DNA of 43,504 nucleotides from Candidatus Rokuibacteriota bacterium (GTDB lineage Bacteria > Methylomirabilota > Methylomirabilia > Rokubacteriales > CSP1-6): contig QHSR01000259.1 of the NCBI GenBank assembly GCA_003221635.1, positions 8,550 through 52,053 on the forward strand, in the 5' to 3' direction. Made by a program: the position numbers and the translations under genes. This document shows, in pieces, positions 1 to 8,095 of the stretch. Position 1 is the stretch's first letter, and each line of letters begins with the position of its first letter. The notes under the pieces were generated by a model. It was not told the DNA's origin, ran no database searches, and saw only the letters and a program-made list of their open reading frames with translations.

Positions 1-605
1 ATCACCGTGCGGTGGACGTCGTCATCCATTCCCGGGACCACCTGAAACGTTTTTCCGGCGTCGGTACTCTTCAGGAGGCCGCCCTGCTCCACCCCGATGA
101 AGAGGGTCTGAGGGTCCAGCGGATGAAAGTTGATGTGCTTGGTGTGGGCGACGCCGGGCGGGGCGGGGAAGCTCCAGCGCGACGTGTCCACCGATCGTAG
201 CGCCGGAAGCTCGGTCCAGCCGCACCCGAGGTCGTCGCTGTAGAACAGGTGCGCAGGCTCCGTCCCGGCGAAGACGCGGACGCCGTCGGCCAGGCGGGCA
301 CACGCGAGGCTGTACACGTTCTGCTCGGTGAGTCCCTTGTCTCGACGATCCCAGGTGCGGCCGCCATCCGAGCTGGCGAACATCGAGCCGTGCTTCATCC
401 CCGCGAAGATCGTGCCGCTTTCCGGTTCGATCAGAAGGGCGTGGACGTGCTTGTCGGTCAACGCCCGATGGGCGACGTGCCACCCGCCGCCACCGGAATC
501 GCGCTCCAGGCACACCACCCCCTCGATGGTGCCGACCAGCACCTGCCTGGAGGGTTCGGCAGAACGATAGATCGTGGGCCCACCATGCGAGAGCGTTATG
601 GCCAT
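1..605 (-). CDS. BNR/sialidase-like beta-propeller repeat protein (partial, runs off the window start)
   Basis: Open minus-strand frame from ATG at 605 reads MAITLSHGGPTIYRSAEPSRQVLVGTIEGVVCLERD...MFASSDGGRTWDRRDKGL...LLKSTDAGKTF; SxDGGxTW-type Asp-box motifs; no stop before the window edge. Confidence 0.75.
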   Translation of the reverse strand, partial: MAITLSHGGPTIYRSAEPSRQVLVGTIEGVVCLERDSGGGGWHVAHRALTDKHVHALLIEPESGTIFAGMKHGSMFASSDGGRTWDRRDKGLTEQNVYSLACARLADGVRVFAGTEPAHLFYSDDLGCGWTELPALRSVDTSRWSFPAPPGVAHTKHINFHPLDPQTLFIGVEQGGLLKSTDAGKTFQVVPGMDDDVHRTV

Positions 606-721
606 GGGCTCCTCCTTCTCGGGATATGACGACAGTGCGCCGCCTCGCCTCGGGTGTCAAGGCGAGCGGGCGGCGAGACATCAAGTGACACGCCGGGCAC
701 GGCGAGTATAGAATCTGCACC

Positions 722-1135
722 ATGCCGACACTCTCCGTCGACCGGCTGGACCACCTGGTGCTGGTCGTCCGCGACATGGACGCGACGTGCGCGTTCTATC
801 GCCACGTTCTGGGCATCGAGGTGGAGACGTTCGGCCGGGGCCGCACCGCGCTCCGCGTCGGCCGGCAGAAGATCAACCTGGAGCCCGCCCGCGGGCTCCC
901 GTCGGACCGCCCGACGGCCGGCGCGAGTCATCTCTGCTTCGTCACGAGCGCTCCGCTCGCCGAGTGGATCGCGCACCTCGCGACGCGTGGCGTCCCGCTG
1001 ATCGAGGGCCCGGTGAAACGCAGCGGCGCCGAAGGGCCGATCGACTCGATCTATCTCCGGGATCCCGATGACAACTCGATCGAGATCGCGACATACGCGA
1101 CCGCGACGACCGAGATCGCTCCTCCCCACGCGTAG
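722..1135 (+). CDS. VOC family protein (glyoxalase/bleomycin-resistance fold)
   Basis: LDHLVLVVRDMDATCAFYRHVLGIEVETF...IYLRDPDDNSIEIATY is typical of VOC proteins. Confidence 0.88.
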   Translation: MPTLSVDRLDHLVLVVRDMDATCAFYRHVLGIEVETFGRGRTALRVGRQKINLEPARGLPSDRPTAGASHLCFVTSAPLAEWIAHLATRGVPLIEGPVKRSGAEGPIDSIYLRDPDDNSIEIATYATATTEIAPPHA

Positions 1136-1319
1136 CAACATCGGGCGACAGAGCCCGCGCAACCATCGTGAGCACAACTCATTGTGAAGATGAACGCCGC
1201 GGTTCTTGCTTCAGCTCGTCAGTTTCTGTCGGCCTTCGACACCGGGGTGTCACGTGGTGGCTGCGTAGGAACGGCCCTGACGGACGACAGACATTGCGTC
1301 GGGGAGCGCTCCATCCGGA

Positions 1320-2690
1320 TCATAAGAGAGCATCCACGACCGCTTGGTACGAGTTCAAGTACCCGGCGCCGACCTGATACACGTCGTAGCCCGGCAGCGG
1401 CGTCGCGCTCCCCTGGAGCAGGGATTTGACCTGATCGGGGGTCAGCGCCGGATTCGCCTCGAGCATCAGGGCGACGGTGCCCGACACGTGTGGAGTGGCC
1501 ATGCTGGTCCCGCTCGCGGCCGCGTAATAAACCGCATCCGTGCCGATGTCGATCGCGTCGATGATGAAGAATGTGTTGATGACGACGCCCGTGGTGGCGC
1601 GGGCCGCGACGACGTCCGCACCGGGCGCCGTGATCGTCGGGCGATAGACCGGATCGCCAGGGATTCCGCGGGAGGAAAAATCGGCCAGCGTCTTGCCGTC
1701 CTTGAGTCCGGCCGCGACGCAGATCACCCACGACGCGACACAGTACGGGTTCAGGGTGTTGTTGCCGGGCCCCGAGTTCCCTGCGGCGAATACGACGACC
1801 AGTCCCGCGTCGTGGGCCGTCTTGCTGGCCACGTTGATCGGATCGTCCGGGGAGAACGAGCCAGTCGTTCCCCAGCTGTTCGAGATGACCCTGATCCCGT
1901 ACTGGCCCCGTTGCGCCAGCACCCAGTCGAAGGACTCGAGCGCCGTGAGCACGAACAGGGTCTCGCCGGCTCCCAGGCCCACCAGGTTTGCGCCGATCGC
2001 GACGCCGCGATACTTCCCCGCGAGCGCGGCACCGGTTCCGGCGGCGGTCGAGGCCACGTGGGTTCCATGGCCGCTCGTCGTGTCGGTGTTGGCAAGGTTT
2101 TCCACGAAAATCGGGCCCGTCCCGAAGAGGTCGGGCCCCACCTTCACGTTCTGGATGACTTTCTGGCCGAAAGGCAGGTCCGGGTGCGTCCCGTCAATGC
2201 CGCTGTCGATGACAGCGATGCCCACACCTCTGCCCGTCACACCGAGCTCGGTCCAGACTCGATCGGCCCCGATGAGGGGGACACTCTCGTTGAGGAAGTA
2301 CCAGAGCTGGCTGTTGAAGTAGATGGAGGTGAGGCCGGGCAGGGCGAGCAGGCTGAGAATCTGCGCCGAGGTGCCCCGCACGCCGATCATCGGGAGCACC
2401 CTGAACCGGAGGACGTGAACGCCCGTGGCCGCCACCAGCGAGAGAACGGTCGTGCTCGGATACCGGCTGAAAGTCAGGACAGCCTCGACAGGCTCGTCTG
2501 GCCCGGCGGTATGAAGGACTTGCTGGAGAATCGGGTCGATCTCGACGGTCCGGCCAATCTGGATGGGCGGCAAACCCAGGAGCTGGGCGAGCCCGGACCC
2601 CCGGGGGAAGGCAAGGAGCCCGATCACCACGGCGATCGCCGTGGCTGTCACGTGCCACCGTTTCCTCATACGCTGATTTCCCCTTTCCAC
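1320..2690 (-). CDS. S8 family serine peptidase (subtilisin-like), secreted
   Basis: Catalytic motifs AVIDSGIDGTHPDL, GHGTHVASTAAG and SGTSMATPHVSG; N-terminal hydrophobic signal. Confidence 0.93.
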   Translation of the reverse strand: MERGNQRMRKRWHVTATAIAVVIGLLAFPRGSGLAQLLGLPPIQIGRTVEIDPILQQVLHTAGPDEPVEAVLTFSRYPSTTVLSLVAATGVHVLRFRVLPMIGVRGTSAQILSLLALPGLTSIYFNSQLWYFLNESVPLIGADRVWTELGVTGRGVGIAVIDSGIDGTHPDLPFGQKVIQNVKVGPDLFGTGPIFVENLANTDTTSGHGTHVASTAAGTGAALAGKYRGVAIGANLVGLGAGETLFVLTALESFDWVLAQRGQYGIRVISNSWGTTGSFSPDDPINVASKTAHDAGLVVVFAAGNSGPGNNTLNPYCVASWVICVAAGLKDGKTLADFSSRGIPGDPVYRPTITAPGADVVAARATTGVVINTFFIIDAIDIGTDAVYYAAASGTSMATPHVSGTVALMLEANPALTPDQVKSLLQGSATPLPGYDVYQVGAGYLNSYQAVVDALL

Positions 2691-2921
2691 AGGACGTCTT
2701 TTTCAATGGACGGCCTAGATTAGGCTCGCCACAGCGTAGGCCCCGGGACGAAGGGAGCAATCAGGTGAACAATTGATGCTGACCCCAGGGAATCCCGCAA
2801 CGCAGGAGAGGGTGGTCCCGTCGGCCTCGGTCCCGGCCCAGGCATTGACCGCCGGTCCCCGTCAAGGACAACTTGCACCGAACGGCTGGTGGGGGCGGCT
2901 ATGGCGGAGCTGTGGGCAGAC

Positions 2922-4094
2922 CTAGCGGCAGGCCCGCTTGGTATACGGTCCCCCCAGCAGGGGCAGGACCTTCACCACCTCCGACTTCTTGCCCTTCACC
3001 TCCACGATGAAGCTGCCCCGGTCGGCGTCCCCCTTCTCGTCGACGTACGTGTCCATGAGGAGCCCGGGCTCCTCGGCCGCGGTGAACAGATTGTTGTGGA
3101 GGCAGTCGCGGACCTTGGCCTGGTCGAACGCGCCCACCCGATCGACGGCGGCCTTCAGGAGATGAGCGCCGATATACCCCTTGAATCCGTTGTGGTCGGG
3201 CACCCGCCCGAACCGTTCCTGAAATCGCCGGCCCATGTCCAGCATGCTGGGCACCGGCGACAGCGCCGTCATCGGCACGTGACAGCGGGCGCCGTTCATG
3301 GCCTCGCCGCCTGCGTCGATGGTGGTCTGCGCGCACAGGTTGTCCCCGACGGGCTCGAGGTTGAGCCCCATCTTGCGCATCTGGATCATGATGCGCGCGT
3401 CCTCCTCCTCGTGGCTGTAGATCATGAGATGCGTGGCCCCGGTGGCGCGCACCTGGGTCAGCTCGGCGGTGAAATCGGCCTGCTGCGCCTCGGTGGAGAT
3501 ATCGGCCACGACGGACTTGCCGCGATCCTTGAGGAACTTCAGGAACATCTCGCGGCCGCCACGACCGAAGGCGTTGTTGACGTAGATCAGCGCGATCTTC
3601 TCCGCCTTGAGATCCTCCACGATCCAGCGAACCAGCTTGGCGAACCCGACCTGCTGGCTGAAGGACGTCAGAAAGATATTGGGGTTTCCCTTCTGGACGA
3701 CCATCACCGACTCGGAGCCGCTGATCTGCGGGATCCCGGCCTGCCGGGCGAGCTCCATGTTCGCCACGGTGCTCGAGCTGTACACCGTCCCCATGATGGC
3801 GAACGGGCGCTCGTTGATCGCGCGGCGGACCACCGCGACGGAGGTCGGCGGATCCGTCTGCGTGTCCATGACGAAGGACTCCAGGCGCCGCCCCTGGATT
3901 CCGCCCTTCTTGTTGATGTCCTCCACCGCTAGGATGACGCCGTCGCGCCACATGTTCCCCGAGGGCGCGCCGCCCCCGGTGATCTCAGCCACGATCGCCA
4001 GCTTCACCACGGTCTGTGCCGAGCCCGGCGGCGCCGTCCCCCCCGCCGCGACCAGGATCACTCCGAGGGCGATCAGGATTCGGCGCCGTCGCAT
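2922..4094 (-). CDS. ABC transporter substrate-binding protein (branched-chain amino acid/LivJ-like)
   Basis: Signal peptide, then VVKLAIVAEITGGGAPSGNMWRDGVILAVEDINKKGGIQGRRLE, typical of periplasmic binding protein type 1 SBPs. Confidence 0.88.
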   Translation of the reverse strand: MRRRRILIALGVILVAAGGTAPPGSAQTVVKLAIVAEITGGGAPSGNMWRDGVILAVEDINKKGGIQGRRLESFVMDTQTDPPTSVAVVRRAINERPFAIMGTVYSSSTVANMELARQAGIPQISGSESVMVVQKGNPNIFLTSFSQQVGFAKLVRWIVEDLKAEKIALIYVNNAFGRGGREMFLKFLKDRGKSVVADISTEAQQADFTAELTQVRATGATHLMIYSHEEEDARIMIQMRKMGLNLEPVGDNLCAQTTIDAGGEAMNGARCHVPMTALSPVPSMLDMGRRFQERFGRVPDHNGFKGYIGAHLLKAAVDRVGAFDQAKVRDCLHNNLFTAAEEPGLLMDTYVDEKGDADRGSFIVEVKGKKSEVVKVLPLLGGPYTKRACR

Positions 4095-4119
4095 GGTTGG
4101 CCTCCTGAGGCCGAGAAGA

Positions 4120-5349
4120 TCAAGGCCCCTCGAATTGCAGGATGTTGAGGCCGGCGTTCGAATCGGTCAGATACATGAGCCCGTTGGGGTCGACGTAGCA
4201 GTCCGCGCATTGAATGACCTGCGGCCGGCCCGGGCGCGGATCGATCATCCGCTCGGGGTTGGGCGGCACGTAGAATCCGACTTCGCGCGGCTGAAACGGG
4301 TTCTCGATGTCGAAGACGCGCACGCCGGCGTTGTAGTACGTGGCGAAGATCAGGCGCGAGCTCTGGAACGAGCCCGGCCGGTTCTCGTGCAGGTTGTGTG
4401 GGCCGAAATTTCCGCCCTTGGCGCAGTAATCCGCCTCGGAGGGCGTCGGACAGGTGGAGATGCTGACGGGATTGCTCGGCTCGCGAACGTCGAACACCCA
4501 GACGTAGCGCAGCCCCTGGCTGCAGTTGGGGCCGGTGGCTTCGTCGGCGACGACGAGCAGGTTGCGATCGGGCAGCGGCAGCGGCGAATGTGTGCCGCCG
4601 CCGAAGGGCGGGTCCCAGTTTCGGTGCGCGACCAACCGAGGTTTGGTCGGATCGGCCACGTCGAGCACGGTGAGGCCGCCGTCGCGCCAGGCGCCATAGG
4701 CGAGCGTGCCGGCCACGAGGGCGTGATGGAGCGCATAGCGTCGCCCGCTGCGCCAGGTCGGCGTCTCGGCCCCGGCCCGCCACATGCCCGGGATCCACCA
4801 GCGGCCGACGACCTCGGGCTTCCTCGGGTCGGACACGTCGACGACCGCGAAGACGTGGTCGGTGAACTCGGCGAAGTGGATGGACGCGTAGGCGTAACGG
4901 CCCCCCGTGTACCAGATCCGGTGCGGCCCGATGCCCTCGACCGGCATGAACCCGATCTCCCTCGGCTTGTCCGGTCTGGAGATGTCGAACACGCGGATGC
5001 CGGCGGTGAAGCTGCCCGCGCGCGCCTTCAGCTTGTCGGCCGGTGACGCGCCGAAATAATCCTGCTGGTTCTGGAACTCCTGCATCGTCCAGACGCTCGG
5101 CATGTTCGTCGCCAGCAACAAGTCCTCATGGATCTGCAGATGCACGGTGCGCGTGTTGGGCGGGCAGGCGATGAAGTCGACGAACTTCGGGTGGCGCGCA
5201 TCGCGTACGTCCAGGATCGTGAAGCCATTGCTGAAGGTCTGGCCGATATACGCATAGCCCCGCTGCACGATGACCTGGACGCCGTCGCTGCGGCCCGCCT
5301 GGTCCGAATGGCTCACGAACGTGATGTTGCGGGAGGCGACGGCCGTCAT
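4120..5349 (-). CDS. LVIVD repeat-containing protein
   Basis: Repeated RVFDISRPDKPREIG, VVDVSDPRKPEVVG, TVLDVADPTKPRLV, VFDIENPFQPREVG. Start taken at MTAVASRN (5349), internal to the 633-aa ORF. Confidence 0.8.
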   Translation of the reverse strand: MTAVASRNITFVSHSDQAGRSDGVQVIVQRGYAYIGQTFSNGFTILDVRDARHPKFVDFIACPPNTRTVHLQIHEDLLLATNMPSVWTMQEFQNQQDYFGASPADKLKARAGSFTAGIRVFDISRPDKPREIGFMPVEGIGPHRIWYTGGRYAYASIHFAEFTDHVFAVVDVSDPRKPEVVGRWWIPGMWRAGAETPTWRSGRRYALHHALVAGTLAYGAWRDGGLTVLDVADPTKPRLVAHRNWDPPFGGGTHSPLPLPDRNLLVVADEATGPNCSQGLRYVWVFDVREPSNPVSISTCPTPSEADYCAKGGNFGPHNLHENRPGSFQSSRLIFATYYNAGVRVFDIENPFQPREVGFYVPPNPERMIDPRPGRPQVIQCADCYVDPNGLMYLTDSNAGLNILQFEGP

Positions 5350-5710
5350 CGTGAAGCTCCTCACTCGCTCCGGGGTTGGGCTGGCGATCGGGTTGGGGGG
5401 CCACGCGAGTCGCTCGATGGGCCCGAGGATCTGCTCAAACAGATTTGGCGTCAAGGGCCTCCGGTGCCGGACCCGCTCATGCACCAGCGCGTCACGTCGA
5501 GGTCCGCGGCGGTCGTCTACCTGCACTGCCGGCTGGGCTACACGTCCGGGATCTTCATGGAAGTCCTCGATGAAGCGCAGGCCGTGCCGCTCATGGCGAA
5601 GTTCAAGCACACGCAGATCGAGAAGCCGGTGAAAGCGAAGATGGACTACAAGGCGTACTACGAGCGGCTCTACAAGTAGGCAGGTAATCGGGCTGGTTCG
5701 CGGGCCCCCC

Positions 5711-6412
5711 ATGGTACAACTTGAAAAGGTGATAGATCTCCACACCTTCTCGATCACGGCACGGGACCGGGAGACGGGCGCGTTCGGGGTCGCCGTCGCC
5801 ACGGCGCGGCCCAACGTCGGGAGCCTCGTGCCGTGGGTCTCGGCGCGCGGGGCGATCGCCACGCAGGCGCGGGTGCACACCGAGCTCGGGCGCCAGGGCC
5901 TCGCCCTCCTCGCCCAGGGCGTGCCGGTCGACGTCGCACTGAGCGCCCTTCTCCGCAAGGACGGCGATCGCGAGATCCGCCAGGTGCATGGTCTGGACGC
6001 CGAGCGCGCGTTCTGCCACACGGGGGCGAGCTGCGTCCCATGGTGCGGTCACGCGCAAGGCGATGCGTTCACGGTCGCGGGCAACATGCTGGCCGGCCCG
6101 GACGTCATCGGGGAGATGGCCCGCACCTTCCGCGCCAGTGACGACGCGCGGCGGGACCTCTCGGAGCGACTCCTGCTTGCGCTCGAGGCGGGGCAGACGG
6201 CCGGCGGCGACAAGCGCGGCAAGCAGTCGGCGGCGCTCCTCGTGGCAGCGGCACGCGAGCCGCGCATGTACCACAATCTCCGCGTGGACGACCACGCCGA
6301 TCCCGTCGCCGAGCTGAGACGCATCTGGGAGGTCGTCGTCGCTCACAGCAAGCGGATAGAAGCCGAATACGGTGCCGCGGCAGGCCGGCTCTTTGGCCGG
6401 GTGAAGTACTGA
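5711..6412 (+). CDS. DUF1028 domain-containing protein
   Basis: HTFSITARDRETGAFGVAVATARPNVGSLVPWVSARGAIATQA...; alternative GTG start at 5729 is plausible. Confidence 0.85.
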   Translation: MVQLEKVIDLHTFSITARDRETGAFGVAVATARPNVGSLVPWVSARGAIATQARVHTELGRQGLALLAQGVPVDVALSALLRKDGDREIRQVHGLDAERAFCHTGASCVPWCGHAQGDAFTVAGNMLAGPDVIGEMARTFRASDDARRDLSERLLLALEAGQTAGGDKRGKQSAALLVAAAREPRMYHNLRVDDHADPVAELRRIWEVVVAHSKRIEAEYGAAAGRLFGRVKY

Positions 6413-6424
6413 CATCTCGAGGTG

Positions 6425-6472
6425 GTGCGCGCCGCAGGCTGTTGCGGGGCTGGGGCCCCGCTGGCCGAGGCG
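6425..6472. repeat. Intergenic hairpin repeat, copy 1
   Basis: GTGCGCGCCGCAGGCTGTTGCGGGGCTGGGGCCCCGCTGGCCGAGGCG; core GCGGGGC-TGGG-GCCCCGC hairpin; related copy at 26544. Confidence 0.65.
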
Positions 6473-6497
6473 CGACCATTGACTGAGGAGGGTAGCC

Positions 6498-7391
6498 ATG
6501 ATCCGGGCGATTCCACTACTTGTCGGACTGATCGCGCTGACGGCGGGCACGCTCGCCGACGCCAAGACCTACCGGTGGGTCAACGATCAGGGCGTCGTCA
6601 CCTACTCGGACCAGCCTCCCCAGGTCCGGCCCGGGGATGGTGAGCGCGACGTCCTCATCGCCGAGGCGCTGGAGATTTCGGGGACCAAGAAGGCGCTCGA
6701 GACGATTCCGGCGCACATCCGCGCGCAGTACGATGCGCGCCAGACCACGCTCAAGGTCGAGGACAGGACGCGCGTGGTCAGGATCCTCACCGACGCGTTC
6801 CGGCCCGACGTTCTCTACGGTGCCGTCCGTGGCGCCTTCAGGTCGAACTACGACGCGCAGCGCATGAGCCTCGTCATGACCCAGCTCCGGTCACCGCTCT
6901 TCAGGAAGATCGCCGCTCTGGAGCTCGCCGCCAGCGAGCCGGGGGCGAAGCAGGACCTCGAGCGCTTCGCCTTGGGCCTGCAGGGAGACATCCCAAAGCC
7001 GGCTCGCGTTGCGCTCGTCCAGCGACACGAAGCGGCCGTGCGCAGCGCCGAGCTGCAGGTCGAGATGGCCGTCGTCGCCTCTCAGGCGGTCGCGCGGTCG
7101 CTCGAACCCGTTCAATCGACCTCGCAGCGGCCCACTGGCCGCGAAACCGATGCGGTCGAGCACAAGCTGCGGGGCCAGCAAGAGGCCTTGACCCGCGCGG
7201 CCCTGGTGCGGTGGCTCTATACCTATCGCTCGCTGAGTGACGAAGAGCTGGCGACGTACGTGGAGTTCGGCGAGTCGGACCCCGGGCGCTGGTTCGTGAC
7301 TGCCCAGCGCCAGGGCTTGATCGACGCGATGCGCGCCGCGATGGCCTCGGCGGCCCGCCAGATGGCGAGCGCCTTTCCCCCGAAACGCTAG
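6498..7391 (+). CDS. DUF4124 domain-containing protein, exported
   Basis: Signal peptide followed by KTYRWVNDQGVVTYSDQPP, the DUF4124 signature. Confidence 0.8.
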   Translation: MIRAIPLLVGLIALTAGTLADAKTYRWVNDQGVVTYSDQPPQVRPGDGERDVLIAEALEISGTKKALETIPAHIRAQYDARQTTLKVEDRTRVVRILTDAFRPDVLYGAVRGAFRSNYDAQRMSLVMTQLRSPLFRKIAALELAASEPGAKQDLERFALGLQGDIPKPARVALVQRHEAAVRSAELQVEMAVVASQAVARSLEPVQSTSQRPTGRETDAVEHKLRGQQEALTRAALVRWLYTYRSLSDEELATYVEFGESDPGRWFVTAQRQGLIDAMRAAMASAARQMASAFPPKR

Positions 7392-8095
7392 CGCTGCGGC
7401 CGCCGCTCCTCGAGAAGTTTCATGAATCGCGGGTCCGTCTTCAGGCTGGTCAGCGAGGGGTCGACCCGCAGGTACTCGATCCGGTCATACCCGAGATCGA
7501 GCGCGTTGGTGAGCCACACGAAGGCGTTATCCGCGTCGCCGAGGCGCGCGTAGACACGGGCTGCCTCGTACGCCGCCCGGGGGTCGTTCGGGGTGGCGGC
7601 GGCCCCTTTCAGGGCGACGGCGATCTGGTCCTGACGCTCCTGAGCGATCGCCTTGCTCCGGGTTGCGTTCTCGAGGTTCGTTCGGGCCGTCGCGTTCGCG
7701 GGGTCGCGCTGGAGAACATCCTCGAACTCTCGGACGGCGTCCTCGTAGAGCCCCTTCTTGCTGTAGAGGTTTGCAAGGTTGTTGCGGGCGATGGCGTTCG
7801 CGGGATCGAGCTCGAGGACCTTGCGGTAGGCGGCGAGCGCGTCGTCGATCCGTCCCTGGCGGTCGTACGCGTAGGCCAGGTTCGACTGGAAGACCGCGGA
7901 AGCCGGAACCGCCTCGGCGGCCTTCTGGAGCTCGAGGACGGCGTCCTCGAGCTTTCCGTCCTTCAGCAGCGCCGCCCCCCGCGCGTTCTGCTGGGCTGCC
8001 GCGTCGGCGCGCTTTTGGTCAGCAGCCTTGTCCTGCCCTTGGGCGACGCCCACCAGAAGCGCGCCGAGCGCCAGCGCGATGAGCGATGTTCTCAC
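7388..8095 (-). CDS. Tetratricopeptide repeat protein
   Basis: TPR motifs: AVFQSNLAYAYDRQGRIDDALAAYRKVLELDPANAIARNNLANLYSKKGLYEDAVREFEDVLQRDPANA; ATG overlaps the stop of pilY1. Confidence 0.87.
   Translation of the reverse strand: MRTSLIALALGALLVGVAQGQDKAADQKRADAAAQQNARGAALLKDGKLEDAVLELQKAAEAVPASAVFQSNLAYAYDRQGRIDDALAAYRKVLELDPANAIARNNLANLYSKKGLYEDAVREFEDVLQRDPANATARTNLENATRSKAIAQERQDQIAVALKGAAATPNDPRAAYEAARVYARLGDADNAFVWLTNALDLGYDRIEYLRVDPSLTSLKTDPRFMKLLEERRPQR

Noticed and set aside
1344-2723. 459-aa plus-strand ORF
   Set aside because: Antisense to the S8 protease with strong catalytic motifs; shadow-frame composition.
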